Source: Bacteroidota bacterium (GTDB lineage: Bacteria; Bacteroidota; Ignavibacteria; Ignavibacteriales; Melioribacteraceae). From it: DNA of 64,000 bases. A program made the translations under genes and the position numbers. The stretch spans positions 124,001 through 188,000 of the forward strand of contig JAHISV010000011.1 of assembly GCA_018818065.1 (NCBI GenBank). Reading direction: 5' to 3'. Below, one piece after another: positions 8,415 to 24,660 of the stretch. The notes under the pieces were generated by a model. It saw nothing but the letters and a program-made list of their open reading frames with translations. It searched no databases and was not told where the DNA came from. Numbering within the stretch: position 1 is the stretch's first letter; the number at the start of each line of letters is the position of its first letter.

Positions 8415-11400
8415 TTATAATGAAAGATCAATACCAAATAAGAATGTTCTTGCAAATGGATATAAGGCTCTGTCAACACCACGATCGAATGTATCATTTA
8501 CGTTACCTCCGCCAACTGCTGGATCGTAGCCACTGTAACCTGTAAATGTTAACAAGTTTTCAGCACTGATGAATATTCTCATTCTCTCAAATCCAGTTAA
8601 GTTAAGTGCCTCTTTTGGCAATGTATAACCGATCTCAATATTTTTAAGTCTCAGGTAGTCTGCATTTTCCAGGAATCTGTCTGAAGGTCTTGAGTTCTGA
8701 TTTGGATCTGCGAATATTGCTCTTGGGATATCTGTATTTGGATTTTCCGGAGTCCATGAGTTTGCCACGTCAGCTGACTGGTTTTCCCACTCAGACATTC
8801 TTTCCATCTGCCAGCGTGCACCGTTGAATAGTTTTCTACCGATTGAGGTAAAGATAAACGCGTTAAAATCAAAGGCTCCCCAACTAGCATTAAAATTAAA
8901 TCCTAATTCCATATCAGGTATAGAACTGCCCATAAAAGCACGATCATCATCATTAAGGATACCGTCATTATTTGTATCAACAAATTTAACGTCACCACCT
9001 TTTGCTCCATCCTGCAATCCATAAGCAGCTGCTTCAGCATCGCTCTGGAATAAACCGGCAGTCTGCCATAGCCAGAAGGAAGCGATTGGCTGACCCACAG
9101 TAGTTTTTGTTACAGGATTTGTATCGCCATATTCAAGCGCGCCGCCTAGGTAAGCATCTCCTTGTATTCCGCTTAAAGCAACTACTTTATTAGAGTATGT
9201 AGTCAGGTTAAGATCAAAACTATATTTGAAACTGCTTTTATAGTTTCTGTATGAAGCACTGAATTCAAATCCCTTATTTTCCATTTCGCCCACATTAGCA
9301 ACCGGCCCTTCCCATACACCTGCTGACCAGGGAAGAGGAATATTAAGGAGCATGTCCTCAGTATTTTTAACGTAATATTCTGCGCTTATACCAATCATAT
9401 CATTAAACATGGCTAAATCGAATCCGATATTTAATGTTTTGGTGGTTTCCCACTTTATGGCGTCGGCGGCCAATTTTGGTATTGCCGCACCTGTATAAAC
9501 AGTCTGATCATCGCCAAAGACATATGAAAATTCACTTGACCCAGGATTTACATATAGGCTGGCAATGTATGCGTATCTGTCTATCTGATTGTTACCAAGA
9601 ACACCATAACTGGCTCTTAGCTTCAAGTCGTTTACTTCTGGTATATTGAAGAAAGATTCCTTACTAACTCTCCAGCCAACCGAAGCTGAAGGGAATACAC
9701 CATATCTTTCGTCTTCATTAAATCTGGATGAACCATCCCGACGAATATTAACTGTTAGCAGATAAGTATCGTCGTAGTCGTAAATAATTCTACCAAATTG
9801 AGATAGAAGTTTGTCTTCCCACGATGAACCATTTACATATGGATTGTTGGTCCCAAGATCGATAACATTTGTAGCGTCATCAGGTAATCTGTACACACCA
9901 CCGGAAATATTTCTGTATTCATCTTTTTCCTGAGAATAACCAGCAAGAGCTACGATGTTATGTTTATCGAAGCTGAGATCATAAGTAAGAGTATTTTCGA
10001 TTATTGTATGATCTTTTCTTGATCTTCTTTCAAATAGACTATTATCAGGAACGTTCCCGGGAACACCAAAAGGATGATAGAAATAATAGTCATGATAATG
10101 TCTTGCATTCTTACTCATTTGCAGCTTGTATTTTAAGCCTTTTACAATTTCATACTCGGCATAAACTGATGCCATAATATGATCGTAAGTTTCTTCTTCT
10201 TCACCCATTTCCTGAACTGCAAGTGGATTTGGCATAAGAGGGAAGCCAGGGTACAGTGAAGGATCAGGCATACCATAACCACCAACCATAGCATTATCGT
10301 AAACAGGCACAAACTGAGGCACTGTTAGAACACGGTATCCGCCTTCCCAGCCTTGATGCTGTTGTGGCGATTCAATTATTCTTGATATTGCTAAGGATTG
10401 ACCAAATTTGAATTTACCTTTTGTAAAATCAGAATTTATTCTCAACCCTGTTTTTTCCTGTTTTGTACCAATTACAATACCTCTTTTGTTACCGTAAGTA
10501 CCGGCTACATTAAAGTTCATCCAATCGTTACCACCGGAAACTGATAGTTCGTACTTAACTGACTCAGCATCTTTGTAGTAAACATCCTGCCAATCTGTTG
10601 CAGGGTATGCGCCCGGGTTGGCTTTCATCGCCGATAGCCAGTCTGGGACTGTTTCACCAGCCGCTGTCAGCATGTCATACATATAATTTGAGTATTGTCC
10701 GGTGTTCATTACATCATATGTTTTAGCTAATGATTGAATACCACCATAGGTTTTGAATTTTACTTGTAATGGTGAATTTTTACTTCCTCTTTTTGTGGTA
10801 ATCATAATAACACCATTAGCAGCACGAGAACCATAAATGGCTGCGGAGGAAGCATCCTTTAGGATATCGATTGATTCGATTTCACCCGGATCTACATAGT
10901 TAATTTCACTGGGAACTCCATCAATTACGTAGAGAGGCTGGTTATCATTAATGGTACCAATACCTCGTATCTGCACAGATGCGTTGCCGGAAGGCGAGCC
11001 GTCATATGATCCAATATTAACGCCCGTTGCCTGACCCTGCAAAGCACTAAGGGTGTTCTGCGAAGGAATTTTGTTGAATGATTTCATGCTGACAGATGTT
11101 ACGGCGCCGGTTAATTCGCGCTTCTTTTGAACACCGTAGCCGACAACAACTACTTCTTCACTTAGAAGTAAGTCGAGATTGAGCTGGATATCCAAAGAAG
11201 TAGTTGCTCCAGCCCGAACAATAACTTCTTCGATTGTTTCAGTTTTGTACCCGATATACTGAGCACGAACAGTGTAGGTGCCTGCTGGTAATACAATTTC
11301 ATAATTACCATCAAGATCAGTTGCCGCGCCAAAACTTGTTTGTAAAACAATAATGTTTGCCGCAATCATTGGGGCACCTTCTTCGTCAACAAGTTTCCCG

Positions 11401-11477
11401 GCTATCTTTCCAGTTGACTGGGCAGAAGTCAATATTGGGAAAATCACTAACATAAGAATAGTGAGTAATTTTTTCAT
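8415..11477 (-). CDS. SusC/RagA-family TonB-linked outer-membrane transporter
   Basis: TonB-dependent importer of oligosaccharides, 1020 residues. It has a signal peptide (MKKLLTILMLVIFPILTSAQ), an N-terminal carboxypeptidase-regulatory-like domain (GKIAGKLVDEEGAPMIAANI, about residues 23-105), the SusC signature EEVVVVGYGVQKKRELTGAV as the TonB box and plug start, a plug domain with VRGIGTI-type and DASSAAIYGSRAANGVI motifs, then a beta-barrel ending in the aromatic FARTFLFGIDLSL. TAGGAGGG at the expected distance supports the ATG. It forms an operon with susD. The LacI-type regulator gene lies 125 bp upstream on the same strand, so susCD is probably transcribed from its own promoter or with the regulator. 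Ligand is inferred from the galactosidase neighbours. Confidence 0.95.
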   Translation of the reverse strand: MKKLLTILMLVIFPILTSAQSTGKIAGKLVDEEGAPMIAANIIVLQTSFGAATDLDGNYEIVLPAGTYTVRAQYIGYKTETIEEVIVRAGATTSLDIQLNLDLLLSEEVVVVGYGVQKKRELTGAVTSVSMKSFNKIPSQNTLSALQGQATGVNIGSYDGSPSGNASVQIRGIGTINDNQPLYVIDGVPSEINYVDPGEIESIDILKDASSAAIYGSRAANGVIMITTKRGSKNSPLQVKFKTYGGIQSLAKTYDVMNTGQYSNYMYDMLTAAGETVPDWLSAMKANPGAYPATDWQDVYYKDAESVKYELSVSGGNDWMNFNVAGTYGNKRGIVIGTKQEKTGLRINSDFTKGKFKFGQSLAISRIIESPQQHQGWEGGYRVLTVPQFVPVYDNAMVGGYGMPDPSLYPGFPLMPNPLAVQEMGEEEETYDHIMASVYAEYEIVKGLKYKLQMSKNARHYHDYYFYHPFGVPGNVPDNSLFERRSRKDHTIIENTLTYDLSFDKHNIVALAGYSQEKDEYRNISGGVYRLPDDATNVIDLGTNNPYVNGSSWEDKLLSQFGRIIYDYDDTYLLTVNIRRDGSSRFNEDERYGVFPSASVGWRVSKESFFNIPEVNDLKLRASYGVLGNNQIDRYAYIASLYVNPGSSEFSYVFGDDQTVYTGAAIPKLAADAIKWETTKTLNIGFDLAMFNDMIGISAEYYVKNTEDMLLNIPLPWSAGVWEGPVANVGEMENKGFEFSASYRNYKSSFKYSFDLNLTTYSNKVVALSGIQGDAYLGGALEYGDTNPVTKTTVGQPIASFWLWQTAGLFQSDAEAAAYGLQDGAKGGDVKFVDTNNDGILNDDDRAFMGSSIPDMELGFNFNASWGAFDFNAFIFTSIGRKLFNGARWQMERMSEWENQSADVANSWTPENPNTDIPRAIFADPNQNSRPSDRFLENADYLRLKNIEIGYTLPKEALNLTGFERMRIFISAENLLTFTGYSGYDPAVGGGNVNDTFDRGVDRALYPFARTFLFGIDLSL

Positions 11478-11602
11478 TGTGTTCCCTCCTAAGAGTTAAT
11501 GAAAATATGAGTTAATAAATACTACAATTGGTTAAAAAATTATTATTCTTGCTTTGCAAGGCGAAAAAATGTTGTAAAATAATTAGTGCCAGGTACCTCC
11601 TT
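11478..11602 (-). promoter_or_regulatory. susC upstream region with a small inverted repeat
   Basis: This 125-bp gap separates lacI-1 from susC on the minus strand. It contains the perfect inverted repeat CTTGC-TTT-GCAAG at 11548-11560, followed on the minus strand within a few bases by an A/T-rich tract that includes six T. It could be a weak terminator of lacI-1 or an operator half-site pair. I find no copy of the CAAACG-type operator here and no clear TAnnTTTG promoter. Confidence 0.3.
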
Positions 11603-12616
11603 TCATGAAGATTGTCTAATTATGAGTTTGGTTTTTAAAATTTGAATTTTTGGTTCAAAAAAATCTTCTTTATGATTTATCTCTTCCAAGAGCAGGTTAG
11701 CAGCTGCCGCACCCATTTCATAAGCCGGCTGCCCAACAGTAGAGAGCGGGGGATCGACGAGGGAGGATATAGGATCGTCACTAAATCCAATTATCCCAAT
11801 CTCTTCAGGTATTTTGTACCCCTCTCCTTTTATTTGCATAAAAGCACCAAATTGTACAGGACCATTTACCGCAAAAATTGCGTCGGGTCTTTTCTCCAGG
11901 GTTAGTAATCTTTTAACGCCGGTTCTGCCATCAATTCTGTGTAAGCCGCCATGAATAATAAGTTCGTCTCTTAAGGGCAGATTATGTTTATTAAGTGCTG
12001 TTAGATATCCATTTAGTCTGCTCTGAGATATGGAAAGATGTTTTGGTCCGGCAAGGTGAGCAATTCTTTTATATCCTCTTTCTATCAAATGATTAACAGC
12101 AGAAAAAGCTCCTTCGAAATCATCGACAAGTACTTTACTGGAATCTATTTCGTTGCAGGCTCTGTCAAAAAACACGATTGGAATATTTTGATTGATTAGA
12201 CTCTTAAAATGATCAAAATTTTGGGTGTCTTGGGAAATGGAAACAATAAGACCAGCAATTCTATTTGAGGCAAGTGCTCTTGTATTTAAAACCTCACGAC
12301 CATAGCTCTCGTTGGATTTACAGACAATGATTGTATATCCGGCTTTGTAAGTAACATCCTCAATTCCATCCAGGGCAGTAGGGAAGAAGTCATGTTTAAT
12401 TTCAGGTACTATGACTCCAATAGTATTGGTGCGCATGTTCTTTAAGCTTTGTGCAATGCCATTGGGCTGGTAGTTAAATTCCGATGCAATACACAGCACT
12501 TGTTTTTTTGTCTTTATGGATATATCAGGATGGTTGCGAAGAGCTCTGGAAACAGTAGATGATGAAACACTTAGTCTCCTGGCAATATCCTTAATTGTAA
12601 TTTGACTGCGCCGCAT
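11603..12616 (-). CDS. LacI-family transcriptional regulator (copy 1)
   Basis: DNA-binding repressor or activator of 337 residues. The N-terminal helix-turn-helix reads TIKDIARRLSVSSSTVSRALRN (residues 7-28), with hinge helix GIAQSLKNMRTNTIGVIVPE near 55-75. The periplasmic-binding-protein-like effector domain follows (LIVSISQ, PIVFFDRA, AVNHLIERGYKRIAHLAGP, IGIIGFSDDPISSLVDPPLSTVGQPAYEMG). It is divergent from the first beta-galactosidase gene and upstream of susC, and is strongly similar along its whole length to the regulator at 20374-21390, so the two are paralogues. The nearby operators (12697-12712 and 12948-12961) are of the classic LacI/GalR type, and autoregulation is likely. The effector is probably galactose or a derivative (inference). 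Confidence 0.93.
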   Translation of the reverse strand: MRRSQITIKDIARRLSVSSSTVSRALRNHPDISIKTKKQVLCIASEFNYQPNGIAQSLKNMRTNTIGVIVPEIKHDFFPTALDGIEDVTYKAGYTIIVCKSNESYGREVLNTRALASNRIAGLIVSISQDTQNFDHFKSLINQNIPIVFFDRACNEIDSSKVLVDDFEGAFSAVNHLIERGYKRIAHLAGPKHLSISQSRLNGYLTALNKHNLPLRDELIIHGGLHRIDGRTGVKRLLTLEKRPDAIFAVNGPVQFGAFMQIKGEGYKIPEEIGIIGFSDDPISSLVDPPLSTVGQPAYEMGAAAANLLLEEINHKEDFFEPKIQILKTKLIIRQSS

Positions 12617-12696
12617 AATAACCGGTAATTTTTATAAAGAAAAATGTATCAACAAACTAAAGAGAATAATTTTTGACAACGTGCCCGAATTCGATA

Positions 12697-12712
12697 CCGC
12701 AAACGATTGCAT
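12697..12712. promoter_or_regulatory. LacI-type operator between lacI-1 and lacZ-1
   Basis: CCGCAAACGATTGCAT is a near-palindrome centred on CG at 12704-12705, with GCAA/TTGC arms. LacI/GalR proteins bind this kind of CG-centred site. It lies 81 bp upstream of lacI-1 and ~200 bp upstream of lacZ-1, in the divergent promoter region, and shares CAAACGATTGC exactly with the site at 20308-20323. Confidence 0.75.
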
Positions 12713-12828
12713 AAATTAATATTATTTGTGCACCCTGTCAAGAAAAAAATGAGTTTGTCCGGATTTGAGTAAAATATAATTATTTGGAATGAGTTATTTT
12801 TTTTACTACTTTTATTCAAAAAGATTGA

Positions 12829-16080
<3,252 letters not shown>

Positions 16081-16170
16081 TTTATGATATTTTCATTGTG
16101 TGAATGAGCTCGGCAGAATTTGTAAAGTTGAATCCTGGCTGAAATTACTTAAAACGAGGTATTCCCAAAT

Positions 16171-18051
16171 ATGAGTAGAACGATTTTTCTAAATTTAGTA
16201 GTGCTTTTAGCTAACCTGCAAATCTTAACTGCATATCAAGTTATTGATGCATCAGTTAAGGTAAAGAAAGTACTGATCACAGATTTTGGAGCCAATCCAA
16301 ATTCAGGAGAGAATTGTGTGCCTGCAATTTTGGAAGCATTGGAAGACTGTAAGAAACAAGGGAGTGTTGTTTTAATATTCCCAAGTGGAAGGTACGATTT
16401 CTATCCAGAGAATTCACCGCGAGTAGATTACTATGAGTTAAATACTACAGATATTAATCCAAAAACCTGTCCGATCCTTATTAAAGAGATGAGTAATGTT
16501 GTAATTGATGGATTAGGAAGTACGTTTATTTTTCACGGTGCTATGCAACCGTTCACGATTGATAATAGTAGTAATATCACCATAAGAAATGTCTCCATAG
16601 ATTGGGATTTTCCTTTCGGTGCGGAATCGGAAATTGTTGAAGTTGATGACTCCTATTTCGACTTAAGAATTGACAAAACAAAGTACCCGTATCTAATTGA
16701 AAAAAATAAATTGGTTTTTCTTAGCGATGACTGGAAGGAATTATGGGGTGGAGTAAAGTGGAATGACCCCATGCAGTTTGATAGGGAAACTCTGCGGGTT
16801 ACCTATGGTACCGACGATGATTTACTGGGTGAAAATTGGGATATTACCTATACCGCAAAAGAACTGGGGAAAGACCTTGTTCGTATATTTCATAATAATA
16901 ACGAGCTTTTGAAAAAAGGGAATTACCTCGTTCTTCGCTTTGGGATTAGAGACCATGCCGGAATATTCATGGCAGATAGTAAGGACATTCTCCTGGAAAA
17001 TATTAATATGCACAGCAATAAGGGGATGAGTTTTCTGGCTCAGTATACTGAAAACATTACCTATAGAAATGTTAATTGCATACCTAATACGGAAAAGAGG
17101 AAAATTATTTCCGGGCATGATGACGGCTTTCATCACTCCAATTGTAAGGGACAAATTACTGTTGAGAATTGTAGCTTCAAGGGATTGATGGACGACAGTT
17201 TCAATGCTCACGGAACATGTGTTAAAATTGTCGAAAAGATCAGCAGTGATAAGTTATTATGTAAGTTTATGCATCATCAAAGTAAAGGGGTGGTCTGGGC
17301 CAGACCCGGCGAGATGGTTGGATTAATTGATTGCAGAAACATGAAAACCGTGGATACGGGTTTAGTTAAATCTTTTCTATCCAGAGATTCCATATTCTTC
17401 GAAATAACTTTTAAAGCACCCATTCCTGAAGAAATTTCTGAAGATGATGCACTTGAGAATTTAACGTGGACACCGAATGTAACTATTAGAAATTGTTATT
17501 TCGGCAGCCATCGGGCCAGAGGTATGCTTATTTCTACACCTGGCAAAGTCGTAATTGATAATAACATTTTCGAATCAAGTGGCTCTGCAATTGTAATTCC
17601 GGGAGATGCAAACGGATGGTATGAAACCGGAGCTGTTAGAGATATAACGATTAGTAATAATTTATTTAAAGCATCCTGCTTAACATCATACTACCAGTTC
17701 TCGGATGCAATTATTAGTGTGCACCCTGAAATACCTGATTTAGATCTTTCTGTTACTCCGTTTCACAGAAATGTAAGAGTAATGAATAATACCTTTGAGG
17801 TGTTCGATTATCCTGTTTTCTATGCCTTAAATACTGAGGGGGTATCATTTAATACTAATACAATAAAACGTAGTTTCAGCTATCTACCTCGTCATAGTTC
17901 CAAATATACACTTACTTTCGATGCCTGTAGAAATGTTGAAGTACGTGGGAATAAATTTGAAGATGACGTACTTGGCAGGAACATTAAATTAATAAGGACA
18001 GATGAAAGCGAAATTGAGCTTGAGTCTGAGCAGAGATTTATCCTAAATTGA
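16171..18051 (+). CDS. GH110-type exo-alpha-galactosidase (right-handed beta-helix)
   Basis: Predicted exported alpha-1,3-galactosidase, 626 residues, with N-terminal hydrophobic signal MSRTIFLNLVVLLANLQILTA. The chain is a series of short beta-strand rungs (NITIRNVSIDWDFPFG, ILLENINMHSNKGMSFLAQ, ENITYRNVNCIPN, VTIRNCYFGSHRARGMLIST, VVIDNNIFESSGSAIVIPGD), that is, a parallel beta-helix. The acidic cluster D317-D318 (HDDGFHHS) and D341-D342 (MDDSFNAHG) reproduces the spacing that I recall for the three catalytic aspartates of GH110 enzymes (321, 344, 345): here 318, 341, 342. GH110 enzymes invert and remove terminal alpha-1,3-galactose from B-antigen-like or linear glycans. It follows lacZ-1 by 90 bp and precedes the GH89 gene by 37 bp. 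A plain polygalacturonase-like helix is the alternative. Confidence 0.8.
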   Translation: MSRTIFLNLVVLLANLQILTAYQVIDASVKVKKVLITDFGANPNSGENCVPAILEALEDCKKQGSVVLIFPSGRYDFYPENSPRVDYYELNTTDINPKTCPILIKEMSNVVIDGLGSTFIFHGAMQPFTIDNSSNITIRNVSIDWDFPFGAESEIVEVDDSYFDLRIDKTKYPYLIEKNKLVFLSDDWKELWGGVKWNDPMQFDRETLRVTYGTDDDLLGENWDITYTAKELGKDLVRIFHNNNELLKKGNYLVLRFGIRDHAGIFMADSKDILLENINMHSNKGMSFLAQYTENITYRNVNCIPNTEKRKIISGHDDGFHHSNCKGQITVENCSFKGLMDDSFNAHGTCVKIVEKISSDKLLCKFMHHQSKGVVWARPGEMVGLIDCRNMKTVDTGLVKSFLSRDSIFFEITFKAPIPEEISEDDALENLTWTPNVTIRNCYFGSHRARGMLISTPGKVVIDNNIFESSGSAIVIPGDANGWYETGAVRDITISNNLFKASCLTSYYQFSDAIISVHPEIPDLDLSVTPFHRNVRVMNNTFEVFDYPVFYALNTEGVSFNTNTIKRSFSYLPRHSSKYTLTFDACRNVEVRGNKFEDDVLGRNIKLIRTDESEIELESEQRFILN

Positions 18052-18088
18052 CATTCTTCGGTTTTTCTATTCAACGAATTGAGATCTT

Positions 18089-20233
18089 ATGAAAAATTTA
18101 TTTTTGATTCTATTTGTATTGATACAATGCAATTGTATCGCTGAAGAATCAAGCGCATTGAAGAAATTGCTTTCCCGCATTGCACCAGAGCTGGAGAACA
18201 AAATTGACTTTATCCTTTTTGAAAAAGAAAATGACGATGACACATTTTCTATTGAAAACAAATCAGGTGGAATTACAATATCCGGCACCAGCAATTCCTC
18301 TTTAGCTTATGGACTTAACTATTATTTACAACACTACCTTAAGAAATACTATAGCCGAATTGGATATTCAATTGAAGAGTGCAAAGAGATTGTTTCACTT
18401 GATAGTAGTGTTACCAAAACTACAAGTCTTGCGTTAAGATACTCTTTGAACTACTGCACCTTCAATTATAGCATGTCATTTTGGGGTTGGGAGAAATGGG
18501 ATAAGGAACTTGACTGGATGGCTTTACATGGAGTTAATCTTTCCCTCGCGGTTGTTGGTACCGAAGCAGTCTGGCAAAACACCTTAAGAAGATTCGGATT
18601 TATAGAAGAGGAAATTATTGATTTCATTCCGGGTCCTGCTTTCACTGCTTGGTGGTTAATGAATAATCTCGAAGGGTGGGGAGGACCGGTTTCTCAGGGG
18701 TGGATTAACAGCCGTGTTGAACTTCAAAAGAAAATATTAGCAAGAATGAAAGAGCTGGGTATTGAACCAGTTCTTCAAGGTTTTTATGGAATGGTTCCTT
18801 TCAAAATGATAGAAGAATTTCCTGATGCGAATATTGTCGATACCGGCAAGTGGGTAGAGTTCCAGAGATCTGCTTTTATTCTACCAGAAGACCCTATGTT
18901 TAAACAAATTGCTACGGTTTATTATCAGGAAATGGAAAAGTTATACGGTAAACAAAAGTATTATGGAGGTGACCCGTTTCATGAAGATGAGCATGATAGC
19001 TTTCAAAATGTTGATCTGAGAAAATCGGGGAAACTTATTCAGGAGTGTATGATAAAAGATAACCCGGATGCGACCTGGGTTCTGCAAGGTTGGTGGAAGA
19101 ACCCGACGGATGAAATGCTTTCAGGTCTGAAGAAAGAAAACACTCTTATTCTTGATTTATGGAGCGATTACAGTCCGGCATGGGAAAAGCGAAATGGATT
19201 TGGAGAATTACCCTGGGTGTGGAATTGTCTTCAGAATTTTGGCGATAAAGTTGGAATGTTCGGTCGGCTTAAACATTATGCAAGTGAATTCAACCGAGCC
19301 CGTAAAAGTGATTTTGGCAATTCATTGGTTGGTATTGGTACTGTGATGGAAGGTTTTAGCAGTAACCAGGTAACCTACGATCTACTCTTTGATCTCGCCT
19401 GGCAATCGGGCAAGCTGGATGTAGAAGAATGGTTATCAAAACATGTTGAGTACAGATACGGATTACGAGATTCAAGTGCGATTAATGCCTGGCGGATATT
19501 GCTAAACACGGTATATGCGACTCCCCTTGATCAGGAACAAGGTAACGAATCGATATTTTGTGCAAGACCCTCCCTTGATGGAAGTAAGGTAAATATGTGG
19601 GGAAGTACCGGATATAATTATAATAACGAAGAGTTGCTCAGAGCTTTGTCTGCTCTGCTCGGTGCAAGTCCGAAAATTAAACTAAATGATATTTATCGTT
19701 ATGACCTGGTTAATATTATGTGTCAGTACCTTGCAAATCTGGGACTGGAATATCATGGCAAAATGATCTCAGATTACGAAAAAGGTGATATAGCTGCATT
19801 TGACCTTTCGAGTAAAAAATTCCTCAACCTGATTCTGGATCAGAATCAATTGCTTGGGACAAGAAATGAATTCAGGCTAAGTGAGTGGATATATGATGCC
19901 CGGAAATCAGCTGCGAATCAGACGGAGGAGGATTTATTTGAATGGAATGCCAGAACTCTTGTTACATTGTGGGGGAAGAAAGAACCGTCAATGGAACTGC
20001 ACGAATATTCTCATCGCGAATGGTCTGGTCTGCTAAGTGATTTTTATTACCCTAGATGGGAAATGTTTGTTGAACATTTATCCGGCAAATTATTGGGTGA
20101 ACAACTAGAGGATATTGACTGGTACAAGGTGGAATACGAATGGACCCAAAAAACCAATTTCATAGAAGATATAATAGAGGTAAATGAGGAAGCAATTATT
20201 AATAAACACATTAAAAAATATGGTGTATTATAA
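18089..20233 (+). CDS. GH89 alpha-N-acetylglucosaminidase
   Basis: Exported NAGLU-type enzyme of 714 residues that cleaves terminal alpha-linked GlcNAc. The signal peptide MKNLFLILFVLIQCNCIAEE is followed by a small alpha/beta domain (to ~100) with SLAYGLNYYLQHYLKK. The catalytic barrel carries the family hallmark MSFWGWEKWDKELDWMALHG, then GVNLSLAVVGTEAVW and PAFTAWWLMNNLEGWGGP. Likely catalytic glutamates are E299 (GGDPFHEDEH) and E421 (GTVMEGFSSNQVTY). Their separation of 122 residues resembles the known GH89 pairs. The C-terminal helical domain runs to the stop. Known family substrates are heparan sulfate in animals and GlcNAc-alpha-1,4-Gal caps on mucin O-glycans in bacteria. Next to galactosidases, a GlcNAc-alpha-Gal cap is the natural guess. 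No N-acetylglucosamine catabolic gene is nearby. Confidence 0.93.
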   Translation: MKNLFLILFVLIQCNCIAEESSALKKLLSRIAPELENKIDFILFEKENDDDTFSIENKSGGITISGTSNSSLAYGLNYYLQHYLKKYYSRIGYSIEECKEIVSLDSSVTKTTSLALRYSLNYCTFNYSMSFWGWEKWDKELDWMALHGVNLSLAVVGTEAVWQNTLRRFGFIEEEIIDFIPGPAFTAWWLMNNLEGWGGPVSQGWINSRVELQKKILARMKELGIEPVLQGFYGMVPFKMIEEFPDANIVDTGKWVEFQRSAFILPEDPMFKQIATVYYQEMEKLYGKQKYYGGDPFHEDEHDSFQNVDLRKSGKLIQECMIKDNPDATWVLQGWWKNPTDEMLSGLKKENTLILDLWSDYSPAWEKRNGFGELPWVWNCLQNFGDKVGMFGRLKHYASEFNRARKSDFGNSLVGIGTVMEGFSSNQVTYDLLFDLAWQSGKLDVEEWLSKHVEYRYGLRDSSAINAWRILLNTVYATPLDQEQGNESIFCARPSLDGSKVNMWGSTGYNYNNEELLRALSALLGASPKIKLNDIYRYDLVNIMCQYLANLGLEYHGKMISDYEKGDIAAFDLSSKKFLNLILDQNQLLGTRNEFRLSEWIYDARKSAANQTEEDLFEWNARTLVTLWGKKEPSMELHEYSHREWSGLLSDFYYPRWEMFVEHLSGKLLGEQLEDIDWYKVEYEWTQKTNFIEDIIEVNEEAIINKHIKKYGVL

Positions 20234-20307
20234 TTTTTTTGAACAGTGCAAGTGAGATGATTCTGCATAAGAATAATAGTGCGAAGTTGCGGGATTTTTA
20301 TTATTTT

Positions 20308-20323
20308 CCACAAACGATTGCGG
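20308..20323. promoter_or_regulatory. LacI-type operator upstream of lacI-2
   Basis: CCACAAACGATTGCGG is centred on CG at 20315-20316, about 50 bp before the lacI-2 start codon. It shares CAAACGATTGC with the site at 12697-12712. A GCGG/CCGC inverted repeat (20320-20323 and 20331-20334) follows. This position suits autoregulation of lacI-2 and control of the second half of the locus. Confidence 0.72.
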
Positions 20324-20373
20324 TAGAACGCCGCAATTTGTACCAGTCTTTATAAATTAACTTTTGGATAGAC

Positions 20374-21390
20374 ATGATTAACAAGGGCAGAGTTACCATA
20401 AAAGATATCGCACGAGACTTAAATTTGTCCACTTCAACCGTCTCAAGAGCTTTACGAAATCATCCTGATATAAGTGATGCAACAAAGAAACTTGTGGTGC
20501 AATATGCAAATGAAAATGATTATCATCCTGATGCGATTGCCCAGAGTTTAAAAAATATGCGTACAAACACTATTGGAGTGATGGTTCCTGAAATAAAACA
20601 TGATTTCTTTTCTGCGGCACTTAATGGTATTGAGGATGTTACATATGCTGCCGGCTTTACAATTATGGTTTGCAAATCCAATGAAAGTTACGAGCGGGAA
20701 GTGTTGAATACGAGGGCTCTTTTATCAAATCGTGTTGCCGGTTTTATTGTCTCAATTGCGCAAAACTCTATAACCCATGACCATTTTCAGAGTTTGAAGG
20801 ATAAAGGTATTCCGCTTGTATTTTTTGACCGCATTGCAGAAGATATAGAAGCAAGCAAAGTAATGATAGATGATTATGAGGCCGCTTTTAAAGCCACAGA
20901 GTATCTAATAAATAAAGGCTATAAGAAAATTGCTCATTTCGCAGGACCGGACAATATGATTATTAGTCGTGAAAGACATAACGGGTATAAAGACGCATTT
21001 GAAAAAAACAATATAAAGTATGACAAAAATTATGTTATCAGGGGTGGACTAAACGAAGAAGACGGGATGATTGCCTTTCAAAAACTTCAGGAATTACCAA
21101 AGATGCCTGACGCAATCCTTGCAGTAACAGATCCTGTTGCAATTGGCGCTTTCGTTCAAATTAATCAGAGCAAGCTGAAAATACCAGATGATATTGCTCT
21201 GATGGGGTTTAGTAATAATGCTATTACATCTCTTGTTTCCCCCTCAATTACTACTGTAGCGCAACCTGCCTACGAAATGGGGTCTACTGCAGCTAAAATG
21301 TTGTTGGAAGAAATTCATTATAAGGGATCATATTTTCAACACAGAACAGAGGTTCTCTCAACACAGCTCATTGAGCGTGAGAGTACATAA
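20374..21390 (+). CDS. LacI-family transcriptional regulator (copy 2)
   Basis: Paralogue of the regulator at 11603-12616, 338 residues. The DNA-binding domain is TIKDIARDLNLSTSTVSRALRN, followed by IAQSLKNMRTNTIGVMVPEIKHDFF and the ligand-binding domain (PLVFFDRIAED, KKIAHFAGPDN, DIALMGFSNNAITSLVSPSITTVAQPAYEMGS). The HTH recognition helices of the two copies are nearly the same, so they probably bind the same CG-centred operators. The effector domains differ more, allowing response to different sugars. The gene starts 140 bp after GH89 and is followed by the second beta-galactosidase, mirroring the lacI-1/lacZ-1 association. Its own operator lies just upstream. Confidence 0.93.
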   Translation: MINKGRVTIKDIARDLNLSTSTVSRALRNHPDISDATKKLVVQYANENDYHPDAIAQSLKNMRTNTIGVMVPEIKHDFFSAALNGIEDVTYAAGFTIMVCKSNESYEREVLNTRALLSNRVAGFIVSIAQNSITHDHFQSLKDKGIPLVFFDRIAEDIEASKVMIDDYEAAFKATEYLINKGYKKIAHFAGPDNMIISRERHNGYKDAFEKNNIKYDKNYVIRGGLNEEDGMIAFQKLQELPKMPDAILAVTDPVAIGAFVQINQSKLKIPDDIALMGFSNNAITSLVSPSITTVAQPAYEMGSTAAKMLLEEIHYKGSYFQHRTEVLSTQLIEREST

Positions 21391-21473
21391 TTTTGTTTTT
21401 TAATCAGTCAATTATTGGTAATATCATTTAAAGATGAGATACTTAGTGAATAGGTACATTTTTGTTGTCATGA

Positions 21474-24659
<3,186 letters not shown>

Positions 24660-24660
24660 T

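Noticed and set aside
11548-11560. CTTGC-TTT-GCAAG as a LacI operator
   Set aside because: It lacks the CG centre and the CAAACG core of the other three sites, and could just as well be a weak terminator.
16171-18051. Polygalacturonase or pectate lyase
   Set aside because: The beta-helix would allow it, but the spacing of D318/D341/D342 and the IDWDFPFG segment fit GH110 better, and the neighbours are galactosidases.
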